From contig NC_134150.1 of NCBI RefSeq assembly GCF_033958435.1, positions 36,885,501 to 36,949,500 on the forward strand: a stretch of DNA of 64,000 bases. The letters are read 5' to 3'. Shown piece after piece: positions 47,047 to 58,320 of the stretch. The position numbers and the translations under genes were made by a program. The first letter of the stretch is position 1; every line of letters begins with the position of its first letter. Origin of the DNA: Carettochelys insculpta (lineage: Eukaryota; Chordata; Testudines; Carettochelyidae). The notes below the pieces were generated by a model. That model searched no databases. It had not been told where the DNA came from and saw only the letters and a program-made list of their open reading frames with translations.

Positions 47047-49889
47047 TCAGATCAGTCTTGCCAGGGCTTTGTCGAGGGGAGACTTAAACACCTCCAGGGA
47101 TGGAGATTCCACTACTTCCCTGGGTAGACCATTCCAATGCTTCACCATCCTCCTAGTGAAAAAGTTGTTCCTAATGTTCAACCTGGACCTTTCCAATTGC
47201 AACTTGAGATCATTGTTCCGTGTTCTGCCATCCATGACCACTGTGAACAGCCTGTCTCCAGCCTCTTTGTAACTTCCCTTCAGTAAGTTGAAGGCTGTTA
47301 TCAAGTCCCCCCTCAGTCTTCTCTTCTGCAGACTAAACAGTCCCAATTCCCTAAACCTTTCTTCATAAGTCATATGCTCCAGCCCCCTAATTATTTTGGT
47401 CGCCCTCCGCTGGACTCTCTCCAGTGTATCCACATCCTTCCTATAATTGGGGGCCCAGAACTGGACACAGTACTCCAGATGCAGCCTTACCAAAGCTGAA
47501 TAAAGAGGAATAATCACTTCTCTGGATCTACTGGCAATGCTCCTCTTGATGCAACCAAATATGCCATTAGCTTTCTTGGCTACAACGGCACACTGTTGAC
47601 TCATGTCCAGCTTCTCATCCACTACAACTCCCAGGTCCTTTTCTGCAAAACTACTACCGAGCCAGTCGGACCCCGGCCTCTAACAATGTTGGGATTCTTC
47701 AAGCCCAAGTGCAGTACTCTGCACTTGTCCTTATTGAACCTCATCATATTTCTTGCAGCCCAGTCTTCCAATTTGTCTAAGTCAGTCTGTACCCTGTCCC
47801 TACTCTCCAGCATATCAACCTCTCCCGCTAGCTTAGTGTCATCCGCAAACTTGCTGAGGGTGCAATCCAACCCCTCATCCAGGTCATTGATAAATATGTT
47901 GAAAAGAACAGGACCCAGAACCGAACCTTGGGGCACTCCACTAGAAACTGACCGCCATCCCGACATCAAGCTGTTGATCACTACCCGCTGGGCCTGACCT
48001 TCTAGCCAGCTTTCTATCCATCTTACCATCCACTTATCCAATCCACGTTCCTTAACTTGCTGACAAGAATATTGTGGGAGACTGTATCAAAAGCTTTGCT
48101 AAAGTCAAAATAAATCACATCCATTGATTTTCCCCTATCCACAGAGCCAGTTTTCTCATCGTAGAAACTAATCAGATTGGTCAGGCATGACTTGACTTTC
48201 ATGAATCCATGCTGACTATTCCTGATCACTCTCCCCTCCTCCAAGTGCCTCAAAATGACTTCCTTGAGGAGCCCCTCCATGATTTTTCCAGGGACTGATG
48301 TAAGACTGACTGGCCTATAGTTCCCTGGACCATCCTTCTTCCCTTTTTTAAAGATGGGCACTACATTTGCCTTTTTCCAATCATCCGGGATCTCTCCCGA
48401 TCGCCACGACTTTTCAAAGATAACGGCCAAGGGCTCGTCAACAACATATGCCAACTCCCTCAGAATCCTAGGATGAATTATGTCCAGGCTCATTGATTTA
48501 TGTACATTTATCTTTTTAGATAGCTCCTAACCTGTTCTTTCCCCACCAAAGGCTATCCACCTTCATCCCACAATGCATCACTTACCACATTAGTCCAGGA
48601 GCTGTCTTTGTCCATGAAGACAGAGGCAAAGAAAGCATTAAGTACTTCAGCTTTCCCTACGTCATCTGTCACTGGGTTATCTCCCTCATCCAGGAGGAGC
48701 CCCACACCCTCTCTGATCACCTTCTTGTTGGTAACATGCCTGTAGAAACTTTTCTTGTTATCCTTCACATTCTACGTGAGTCTCAGTTCCAGTTGCATTT
48801 TTGCCTTCCTGATAACTGCCCTACATTCTTGAGCTATACGTTTATACCCCTCCCTAGACATCTGTCCCAGTTTCCACTCTTTGTAAGCTCTCTTTTTGTG
48901 CCTAAGTTTTCCAAGGATTTCCCCATTAAGCCAGTCTGGTTTCCTACCATATTTACTTCTCTTGCCGCACACTGGGACAGTTTCTTTCTGTGCCTTCATT
49001 AGGGCTTCCTTAAAATACTGCCAGTTTTCCTGGACTCCTTTTCCCTTCATGGTAGCATCCCAGGGGATTCTGCTCATCAGGTTCCTGAAGGAGTCAAAGT
49101 CTGCTTTTCTGAAGTCCAAGGTGTGTAATTTGCTGCTCTCTTTCCTTCTTTTGGCCAGGATCCTGAAGTCTACCATCTCATGATCACTGCTTCCCAGGTT
49201 GTCCCCCACCTCTACCTTCCCTATTAGTTCCTCCCTGTTTGTAAGCAGCAGTGATCCCCAACATCCTCCAGCAATTTCCTGGACTGCTTGTGTACTGCCA
49301 TATTGGTCTCCCAACAGATGTCATGGTAATTGAAGTCCCCCACAATAACGAGAGCCTGAGATCCGGAAACTTCTCTCAGTTGTCCAAAAAAAGCCTCATC
49401 TACCTCATCATCCTGATTTGGCGGCCTGCAGCAGACACCAACCACCACATCTCCAGTGCTGCCTACACCACTAAGCTTGACTCATAGATTCTCAACAGGC
49501 TTTTCTCCCTCTATGTACTGGAGTTCCAAGCAATCATAGTGCTGTCTTACGTACAGTGCAACTCCTCCTCCTCCTTTTCTCCCTTGCCTGTTCTTCCAGA
49601 ACAGTTTATACCCTTTCATGGAAGCACTCCAGTCACGCAAGTCATCCCACCAAGTCTCTGCTATTTCAATCAAGTCATAGTTCTTTGACTGAGCCAGGGC
49701 TTCTAATTCCTCCTGCTTGTTATCCAGGCTTCTGGCATTGGTGTACAAACACCTTAGATAACCAGTCAATCTCCCCACTCTCACTACTCGAACCAAAGGT
49801 CCACTTTTGTTGTACATTCCTCTTTGCATTTCTTCCTGGCCTCCAAGTTCCTTTCTACCCACAGGGTTTCGGTCACCTTCCTCCAGCAA
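47047..49889 (-). pseudogene. CR1 ORF2: endonuclease-reverse transcriptase, broken
   Basis: Encodes the enzyme that nicks genomic DNA and reverse-transcribes CR1 RNA at the cut. Read from high to low coordinate: an endonuclease domain (49889 to about 49100) with the N-motif YTNARSLDNKQEEL, 'WDD', VIVGDFNYHDICWE, LLLTNREEL and GSSDHEMVDF; then the reverse-transcriptase domain with VVPIFKKGKKDGPGNYRPVS (48330-48390), [13 protein letters not shown] (about 48100), [10 protein letters not shown] and the catalytic FADD box (47830-47850); then the C-terminal [12 protein letters not shown] region. Breaks: an in-frame stop at 49479-49481; a short deletion near 49255 that removes residues between EDVGD and LLLTN and shifts frame; a stop at about 48769; shifts near 48500-48550, 48030 and 47622. 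The copy therefore cannot make a full enzyme. Confidence 0.93.
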
Positions 49890-49891
49890 AC

Positions 49892-50835
49892 CTAGTTTAA
49901 AGCTCTCCTCACTAAGTTTACAAGCCTACTTGCGAAAATGCTCCTTCCTCTCTTGGTTAGGTGGACCCCATCTCTTCCCAATAATCCTTGTGCCCGGAAC
50001 AGCATCCCATGATTGAAGAATCCAAAGCCCTCTCTCCGACACCACCTGTGTAACCATGCATTTACTTCCTCAATTCGATGGTCCCTACCTAGCCCTTTCC
50101 CTTTGACAGGAAGAATGGACAAGAACACCACTTGCTCTCCAAATTCTTTGACCCTTCTTCCCAGCGCCATGTAATCTGCAGTAACCCTCTCGAGGTCATT
50201 CTTGGCCGTATTGTTAGTTCCCACTTGCAGAAGTAGGAAGGGGTAGTATTCTGAAGGCTTGAGCAGTTTTGTAAGGCTCTCAGTCACATCCTGAATTCGA
50301 GCTCCCGGTAAATAACACACCTCACGAGATTGCAGTTCTGGTCAGCAGATGGATGGTTCAGTCCCTCTTAGGAGGGAGTCCCCTACCACCACCACCTGTC
50401 TTTTTCTTCTTGGGGTGGTGGTCATTGAACCCCCACCCCAGGACTACACATCCCCTGTCCTGCAGTAGAATCAGTTCCCTTGCGATTTTTTCCCTGTGAG
50501 GCTCCTTCCAAAGCATTCACCACTGCAGAACCGGAGAAGAGTGCCTGAAAGCAATTATTTATCTCTATATTAATGGGGGACTTGTGTACCAGCCTTCTTC
50601 TTCTTCTGGAAGTTACGTGCTGCCAGTTCTCCGCTTCATCCCTTACCGCTCTCCCCAGTTCTTCCGCCTGCCATGCTTGCAAGATTAAACGCTCCCTTCT
50701 GTCAAAGAAATCTTCATCCTCCCTGATTGAGCATAGGGTCAACACTTGAGCCTCCAGTCCTCTAATTTTTTCTTCTAAAATGGAGACCAGCTTGCACTTA
50801 GTGCAGACGAAATCCCTTCTCTCCTCAGGGAGGAA
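49892..50835 (-). pseudogene. CR1 ORF1: coiled-coil plus GDSL/SGNH esterase domain, broken
   Basis: ORF1 of CR1 elements encodes a protein with a C-terminal SGNH (GDSL-type) esterase domain, thought to act with the RNA particle. From high to low coordinate: a DFVCTKCKLV zinc-binding CxxC pair at about 50790-50815, a heptad-like IRGLEAQVLTL region, and a basic RRRRR stretch. After a frame change near 50420 comes the esterase: block I GDSLLRG (about 50365-50385), block III LLQVGTNNTA (about 50205-50235) and block V RDGVHLTKRG (about 49945-49975), which supplies the Asp-His pair. An in-frame TGA lies near 50344. The N-terminus is missing at the 5' truncation. The ORF1 stop and the ORF2 region almost touch at 49889-49892, as expected for CR1. 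Confidence 0.85.
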
Positions 50836-50845
50836 ATGATCATCT

Positions 50846-53682
50846 TGTCACAAATGGATCAAACTGGATTTTATAGAGACTCCCTCAAAGAAAGAGCTTT
50901 GGGTTGTAAAAGGCTGAGGTTGAACTGCACAGGGGCCTTCTCTTGATTCATGAAACTGAGAGGAGCTTTTGTCTGGAGTGGTGGTGGTGGGGGGCAGATC
51001 AGGAGGGTTGGAAGGGTTTTGGCTAACTAGGACTATCTGGAATAGAGGAGCACACATAAAGTAACCTCAATTGTTTTTATATGTATTCTCAGGAATGATT
51101 TTGCCCTGAGAATATGTGTATTTTGTTCCATGGAGGCTGGTTGTTCCTCTGAAGAAAGAGTAACTACAAGTGCTGGGTCTCTGGTTAGATTGCCTGGGGA
51201 AATCATAGTAGAGAAGGACTTCAAGCCCCACCCCACCCCCAATCTGGAGGGAGAGAGAGATGTGGGTCCCTACCCAAGGGAAAGAATGCCTGGATGCCTA
51301 AACCCTTAAGCAGATGCCCTTCAGCAAGACCAGAAGCAGAGTGAAAGAGGTCATAAATTGGAATTCACCACTTGCCCTCTTTACCTATGTGGCAAGTATA
51401 CTGAAGGAGACTCATCCCTGGAGAAATGTAGAGACAAAAGTTCTGCTACTTTTCTCTTATCTGGGAGTACTAGCATTGGAGATAAGCTGTAAATTCTTAC
51501 CGGAGTATGGAGGCAGCTCATGTGCACTGGTTTGCTAGAAGACGCTGTGTGTCAGTGCAATGTAGTGTATGATCTGGCATAGACCTGTCTCCTCTGGGGC
51601 CACGTTGGCCAACCTGAGACACTTTGGCCCCCAGAAGAACAGCTGCTGTCAGAGGCTCTTACCACTTCATGCCACTTGGAGCACATGACAGTTTCTGAGT
51701 GTGTGGACTGATTTATAACATATCTTCATTCAAAGCGGTAGAAAGGACACCTTTCCTTATCACAGAAAAAAGAGATTAGCAACATCTCAGAAGCACTGCC
51801 AACTCCATAATGACTGTACACAGCTGTTAGCAAAGTAAACTTCAGAAAAATATGATAAAGGCTCAACAAATCAGCCATCCCCCATTGGGTGAAAATATTT
51901 GGAGTAGCTGGTGGAGTTTGAACATGTGCAAAACGAATGACTCATGGATGGACCCCAGATGCAAGGGAACAACATCTGCGATTATGATGTTGGCATTGAA
52001 TGCTGCTTGCATATTCATGTCATTGTTATTCTCTCTGCTTCTGTATGTTCCTTATTGTGCACAAGGGCTACAGCTGTCATATATTTGCAGTCAATGGCTT
52101 TGAGGGCACTGGAGTTCCCAGTTAGCAGCAGAGAATTCTCATTTTCAGTTACAGAGAAGAAAATAAAGAAGAACAAATAGGCATCTTGCTCTATCATGCC
52201 AGGACCACAACCTCAGCAAACTGAGAAACTTCTGTATGTAGCCACCTGATCTCCTTGGATACCATGAGTAATTGCCCCTCATCCAAAATACAATGGATAA
52301 ATAATTTTTGTAAGTCTACATCAGTCTTTGCAGTTAGTAAGGCCCATTGTTCAGGCAATATAAAGATTTAAGGATGGCGTACCTTTCATGAGTTGTACAA
52401 CGTAAAATGTATAGAGTTCAAGATGCCGTCACACTGCCAAATTGGCACTGAGGGGTGTTCATGTACATGGGACTCAAGCCCTTTGTTTCTGTAGCTACTG
52501 TGAAATAGGAGGAGAGTGCTGAGCTCAATAAAAGTTGAAGGCCTTTAGCACCTCACAGGAGCAAGCCCTTAAACTGTATGTCCAATGCTGATGAGTTTAT
52601 TCACATAGCTGTCTGCAAAAATCTACACACATCATTGGTACTACATACACTCAACAGAAATGGTTTACTCACTTGCCGTGATCAAAAAATTTTCTCACCC
52701 CTGACACGAATTCCCTGTCATGGTTGTGGTCTGTCTGTTTTTAATCATCTGCCCCATAGCTTTCCATCAGCCACTATCTACTCAAGCACCTATTTAGCGA
52801 TAGAAGATATTTATACAGAAAAAATAATTGTGGGAAAAAAATCACATTGCTCCCATTACTGTATCAATCTTAAAATTTGGCATTCCTAATGAGATTAGGT
52901 TGCCATGTAGCAATTAGGGTTAATCAATAAAATGTTTCCTATGCAAGCCAGAAGTCCAGCTCTTCCTTCCTTCACTCAATAATGTACAAAAATATCCGTT
53001 GACTGGCTTTCTTTAATTGTGGCCATCTCCAGAAGATATCCATCAGCATGACTGTCCCTTGCTGTCTCTGTCTGACTCACTAAATTTAATTACTTTGACT
53101 TTTGACATGTTTTCCTGCTATAGCCTCAATAACGGCACTAAGTGTTTTGTATCAGCACTGCCTAATGAGGTCTTTGGATCATAATATTTATTGTGTCTCC
53201 TTCACAGACAGCCAAGATCAATAAAAGTGTAACATCGTGACACCTGTGTCACAGCCAAGAGAACTTGCTAATGCACTCAAAGGGACCCTCAGAAGTGAAT
53301 GTTTCTTTTATTTGTGTTATGCGCCAAACTGGGTTGGGAACCCTCCCTTTTTCAATATACAGCAGTGTAGTAGCAACAGCAGCTGGGAGCTCCAGGGTGG
53401 GAAAGAAGCATTTTGATAAAAATTTTAAGAAAACCAAGCAGCACAACCCTTCCTCTCCCACACCCAACTCCAATGCCCTGTTACGAATAATTTGTGGGAC
53501 TCCCATAAAATATAGCTGCATATGTTGGTCTCAGTTACACTGTGACACATGTGAAGGAGTTCCACTGCTGGAAGGGAAAAAAACCTTGTAGGTACAAAGG
53601 GAATTACTTCGGGCTGATGTTGAGAATGCTACTTCAGTTTTACTTTGATGAAAGCAGATCAGAATTTGCCTCTCCATCTGTT

Positions 53683-53685
<3 letters not shown>
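50846..53685. other. Long stretch without recognised gene
   Basis: No gene. 52900-53230 is repeat-free with balanced composition and several AT-rich TAAT-core motifs, a possible conserved non-coding element. 50950-51240 is purine/G-rich in places. Short open frames have no features. Confidence 0.4.

Positions 53686-53726
<41 letters not shown>
53686..53726. repeat. (GATA)10 microsatellite
   Basis: Ten uninterrupted GATA units. The reverse-strand translation of this run is a meaningless Ser-Ile-Tyr-Leu repeat. Confidence 0.98.
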
Positions 53727-54518
53727 CAGTGATGCTACTGTCAACATTATCATTCCTCCATAAACACCTTCCTTTACCGTGATGCCAAAAAATAACTTGA
53801 CAACAGTTAGGCAGCTGGTATGTTGAGAGCACTGTCCTCTGTGCTGATGGATACTTTCATTGTTTCTTTGTGCTCCACCATCTGTCTGTATCTTCCTATT
53901 GTCTCCTGTCGTATAGTTAGATTGTTTACTTCTGGAGATGGTGACCTTATTTTGCTCTGTGCACCTAAACATTACCACACTATAAATTTATCATTAATAA
54001 CCATCATCATTATAAATTGGCTACGTAGTACTAATTTTCAAAAATGCTTTTAAAACAAATTAACACTGTGCAACATTTTAGGCTTAGGAGCTTGTGCTTT
54101 TGACTCAATTTTTTTCCCTGAATTCTTATATTCTTATCAACTTCTGTGAATTACTGAATGCTGATGCTTCTGTGGCTTATGCAAGAAGAGCTGCAGGCTT
54201 GAATATGGTTGTTTTTTGTTTTTATGTGGGAGGTTTTCAACTCTTTTGATCTCTGTGGTTTTCTGTTATTATTAGCCTCTGCAAAATCTTTGTAGTTAAT
54301 AGAAAAATATTATACACAAAGCAGCCAGTCACATGTTATCTAGGGCAAATGGCAGAATGGATCAATGCACAAATAGTAGTTTAAGGGACTGATCCTGCTT
54401 GCACTGTAGTGAATGGCAAAGCTCTTATTGGCTTCAGGAGTGTAGGAATGGACCTTTTGCCCTATGAGCTGTACTCCGTTGGACAGGCAAATAATCATTT
54501 ATAATTTATAACTCGGAT
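53727..54518. other. Unrecognised non-coding DNA
   Basis: No gene. 54378-54450 ('ggactgatcctgcttgc...') resembles the dispersed 'gatcctgcaa' palindromic scraps. Confidence 0.5.
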
Positions 54519-54716
54519 TGCTGTTCCCTTTAAGCTGAGAGCTTAGGCAGCTGCCCAAGAGAGATTCAGGTGCTGCCCAGTGGATCAGCAGGGAGCGTAC
54601 AGCCACCCAGAGTGGGCAGTCTGTGTTTGTATTGGTGGTACACATTCACACATGCTTTGGCACACATAACAAAATTTGTTCTGCCCGTGGATGGAAAAAA
54701 AATAGAGAGATTGCTG
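54519..54716. mobile_element. hAT-type MITE
   Basis: Inverted copy of the family at 34681-34865. Ends TGCTGTTCCCTTTAAGCT and AATAGAGAGATTGCTG are worn inverted repeats. The flanking 8-mers ACTCGGAT and GTTCTGAT share 5 of 8 bases. Confidence 0.6.
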
Positions 54717-56070
54717 GTTCTGATGCCAGCCTAGGAAATAAAAAAAACGTTAAATATGGCTTTAAAATGGGCTTTGCTGTGAGCCAGAAGGCTTGTATTT
54801 TGCTGGAGGCCTATTGATAGTAATAGTTAGCATAAGACCACATCAGGATTAATAAAAGTTAGCATTAGTAAGTAACCTTGGGTTAGAAAATTTAGTAATA
54901 TATATCTTGTGATGAGCTCTCTAGACTAAAGGCTTTATTTAGTCAGACGTCCTTAGACACATTGTATAAAGGATCTCCTCTCTGTGCAAATGCTTATGAC
55001 AATTGCTGGATCAGGAATGTGGACAAATGGATAGTCGGAATAACAAGCATGATCAAGAGACCAAAACTTAATCAAATATGGTCTCAGAAATAAGGTGTAA
55101 GGAGTAGGTGCATTAAAAGCCAATCAAATCCCCTTCCACCCCCTACCCCCGCCACGCACACCAGGACCTCAGGACAGCAGGATGGTGAAAACCCTAAAAC
55201 TTATTCCTACTTTAAGCCCTACCCCCACCCTACCCTGCAGACCCACGGATTTGTAAGTACACATGATGTGAATTCTGCTGTTTCTCTTGCCTTGTTTTTC
55301 TAGTTCTGCAATTTTACTCCTGATATAAATAAAACTCAGGGTCTCTGGATGCCTCACCAAACATTTTCTTAATTAGTCTTTAAATAGCCATCACAGAAGA
55401 AACCTGTTATTAGTGACAAGGGCATTTTGCATCCCAAATTAATTATAAGACTACAGAGCCTAGCTTTCCAAATGAAAACACACCAGCCAGTATGTCACAG
55501 CTATGGACCCTAGAAGGAAAACACAAGACTGCTATTTCCCAGCAGTTAAGTACACCTGGGGAATAAGACAGTACTCGTGATTTTCTCCCAGCTTGCTGTC
55601 CTGGTCTTCAAGTCTACCAGGGGGCAAACTCAAGACTCCGCTAATGTATACCACTGCATAACAGTCCTCAAAGGGCTGCTTTGCCTGACAGGATATGCAC
55701 CATACTCCAGCCACACACTCTGCTATACTCCAGCCTCACTCCATATGCCAGACAGATGGGATATGAGGGAGACTAGCAGAGAGCTGCCTATTGGAACCCT
55801 ATGCTAGCTCAGGATTTCCCAGCACAAAAATAACCCTCAGCTGCTACCCCAAAGCAATGTTATATTCCCTTCATACCAAACATTGCAGGAGGGTTTTAAG
55901 GGAAGCCAAGGACCCAGTATGCATTTGTTTTATTAATTTGAAGGATCCAAAAAATATCCTCCAAATTCATTTTCATCCCTCCCACCTGCACCCAGTGGAT
56001 ATGTCTCCTCCCAGCTATTGGCACTTTCAAGCTTGCCACGTGCTGACTCCACCTCTCTCTTCTCCCAGTA
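54717..56070. other. Unrecognised non-coding DNA
   Basis: No gene or repeat recognised. The lower-coordinate part of the Penelope-like element, if present, would lie here, but I find no matching reading frame. Confidence 0.45.
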
Positions 56071-57365
56071 GTGCCACTGGCTCTTAAATATACTCAGAGG
56101 GGCAGCCATGTTGGACAAACTGGACATCCTAGCTGTGTCTACACGTGCACGCTACTTCGAAGTAGCGGCACTAACTTCGAAATAGCACCCGTCGCGGCTA
56201 CACACGTCGGGCGCTATTTCGAAGTTAACTTCGACGTTAGGTGGCAAGACGTTGAAGTCACTAACCTCATGAGGGGATCGGAATAGCGCCCTACTTCGAC
56301 GTTCAACGTCGAAGTAGGGACCATGTAGACGATCTGCGTCCCGCAACGTCGAAACTGTGGGGTCCTCCATGGCAGCCATCAGCTGGGGGGTTGAGAGACG
56401 CTGTCTCTCCAGCCCGTGCGGGGCTCTATGGTCACCGTGTGCAGCATTAGCCCTTAGCCCAGGGCTTCTGGCTGCTGCTGCTGCAGCGGGGGATTCATGC
56501 TGCATGCACGGGGTCTGCAACTCGTTGTCGGCTCTGTGTATCTTGTGCTGTTTAGTGCAAGTGTGTCTGGGAGGGGCCCTTTAAGGGAGCGGCTGGCTGT
56601 TGAGTCCGCCCTGTGACCCTGTCTGCAGCTGTGCCTGGCACCCTTATTTCGATGTGTGCTACTGTGGCATGTAGACGTTCCCTCGCTGCACCTATTTCGA
56701 TGTGGTGCTGCGCAACGTCGATGTTGAAGATCGACGTTGCCAGCCCTGGAGGACGCGTAGACGTTATTCATTGAAATAGCCTATTTCGATGTCGCCACAT
56801 TGAAATAGGCTACTTCGATGTAGGCTTCACGTGTAGACGTAGCCCCTCTGTGACAAAGGATGAATGAACATAAATGAGACATCAGGAATTAGAATACACA
56901 TAAACCTACAGGGGAATGCTTTAACTTCCCTGGACATTCAGGAATGGATGAACATTCAGGAATGAAAGTGGCTGTTCTCTTACAAAAAGAGTTTACCACA
57001 AGATTACAGAGACATCTGAATTGGAATTCATTTGCAAGTTTGACACATTCAAACTGGGACGTAACAGGGATTTCAATTACCTTATGCATTACAAAGACCA
57101 TTTCCCCACCTTTGATATTCTCAGGAATGGCAAACATCTCACTTAACTTAACTGACTTCTTCCATCGATCCTATTAATGACAAGTGGCTCCCCTGCCCAC
57201 TGCCTTTCTTCTTCTGCTCCTCCTACTTCCTTCCCACCCCTCCCTGCTATACAAACCCTGGATTCTTATTTTTACTACAAACCTGATGAAGTTTTACCCA
57301 CAAAATCTCATTAATTAATATAAAAAAATGGTTAGTCTTCAAGGTACTACAGAACAAAGGAGTTA
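56071..57365 (+). pseudogene. Penelope-like element fragment with GIY-YIG-type endonuclease coding
   Basis: Two coding pieces in one element. Before the inserted MITE, 56071-56130 reads ALKYTQRGSHVGQTGHP, which fits the 'YVGQT' block of GIY-YIG nucleases. After it, from 56848, the frame reads RMNEHK, stop, DIRN, then HKPTGECFNFPGHS and VAVLLQKEFTTRLQR. That is the helix-forming R..EH block and C-terminal part typical of Penelope-like retroelement endonucleases. Two stops interrupt it. A non-coding tail follows, ending with 'gatgaagttttacccacaaaatct' and 'ggttagtcttcaaggtactacag' (57283-57345), the tail also found at 37218-37350 and 7994-8131. The RT domain is absent. The family call is inferred from the motifs and from remembered turtle repeats. 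Confidence 0.55.
56131..56844. mobile_element. 714-bp MITE inserted in the Penelope-like fragment
   Basis: Left end AGCTGTGTCTACACGTG and right end CACGTGTAGACGTAGCC are inverted repeats, and CCT lies outside both (56128-56130, 56845-56847). The interior is CpG-rich for this region and full of ACTTCGAAGT / AACGTCGAAGT palindromes like those at 5491-5770, but much longer. The high CpG content suggests less methylation-driven decay, hence a fairly recent arrival. Confidence 0.8.
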
Positions 57366-57544
57366 GGGTCAGACAACGGTTTCACAGAACAGGATCTAGA
57401 TCCCAGATGCAAGCTGCCATGATGAGTCAACACTAACTGACCCCTTTTCCAGTTTGCTAATTCCTTTGTGATGCCATTTACTAAGAATCAACCAAGATTC
57501 TTTATATCATGCTTCTCCTCGTATGTTCCTTTCACCCTCTGAAG
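57366..57544. other. Unrecognised non-coding DNA
   Basis: Short spacer with no recognised feature. Confidence 0.5.
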
Positions 57545-57776
57545 GATTCTACATGAGGAATCAGTGCAACCTAGTGGATACATAACTGGAACTCAAGAGA
57601 CTTGGATTTGACTCCTGACTTTTTCATGGGCCTGCTCGGCAAAGCACCTCACTGCTCTGCGCCTCAGTTTCCTAATCTGTAAAATGTACATCATGATACT
57701 GACCTCCTTTGTGAAATACTTTGAGATCTACAGTCAAAAAGTGATATACAAAAGGTAGGAGTAATATATGACATGT
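57545..57776 (+). repeat. MIR-type SINE, fairly complete
   Basis: The order is a tRNA-like part ('cctagtggatacataactggaactc' and 'cttggatttgactcc'), the core ('aaagcacctcactgctctgcgcctcagtttcc', 'aatctgtaaaatg') and the tail ('gatactgacctcctttgtgaaatactttgagatctac'). It is the best preserved of the three MIR copies in the window. Confidence 0.85.
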
Positions 57777-58220
57777 CCACATGCCCAGAGCCACACCTGT
57801 ATCTGTATTTGAATTTGCCATATACATTTCCTGCATGCAGTAGATCAAGGAAACCCTGCATAGCAGAAAGTTAAAAACTACCCAGATGACAGAGCTCAGC
57901 ATCTGATCAAACTAAACTGCTACTAATTTGGTTTTAACTCATCTCTAAAGCCGCAGCTTGCCAGGGCCATCTGAATAATTCTGTGCTAATGTTGATCCAT
58001 ATTTCTATCTTAAAAAAAATTGAAGCTCTTCAGCATGCAGTTAAGATAGCTGGTGTTGACGCAGCTCATCCATCTGTCCTCTTGTACTAGATGAGACCTA
58101 CTGTCATATATGTCTGATGGGCTCTCAAGAATTGAGACCCCTTATTTGCTTTTCAAGGCTACCTCTTGCAGGCACCATCTTCTCTGTTTTTTTTCCAATA
58201 AATCAAAAGGCCGACTGTAT
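57777..58220. other. Unrecognised non-coding DNA
   Basis: No gene or repeat recognised. Confidence 0.5.
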
Positions 58221-58320
58221 GCGTGTGTGTGTGTGTGTGTGTTGTGGTGTGGGTGTGGTTGTATTGGGGATGTGAATGTGTGGTGTATGTGTGAATTAGA
58301 GAGAGGGAGAATGTGTGTCA
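58221..58320. repeat. (GT)n microsatellite with degenerate extension
   Basis: Pure GT to about 58242, then imperfect GTG-rich sequence to about 58320. Confidence 0.9.

Larger units (their letters stand above)
46955..50845 (-). mobile_element. CR1 LINE, about 3.9 kb, nearly full length
   Basis: Minus-strand CR1 with ordered ORF1, ORF2 and 3' end. The 3' terminus (46955-46977) carries the diagnostic ATTCTATG octamer repeats that CR1 reverse transcriptase uses for priming. The 5' end lies within ORF1 near 50845, where the frame meets a stop and similarity ends, so the copy is truncated at its extreme 5' end. Both reading frames are recognisable along their length with few breaks, which makes this one of the youngest elements in the window. 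No obvious target duplication, as usual for CR1. Confidence 0.95.

Noticed and set aside
47069..50016. Plus-strand frames across the CR1
   Set aside because: Antisense shadows of CR1 ORF1 and ORF2.
53640..53978. 112-codon minus frame containing a Ser-Ile-Tyr-Leu repeat
   Set aside because: Produced by translating the (GATA)10 array.
56071..56584. Frames within the 714-bp MITE
   Set aside because: CpG-rich palindromic element interior; the coding-like start belongs to the Penelope-like host, not to the MITE.
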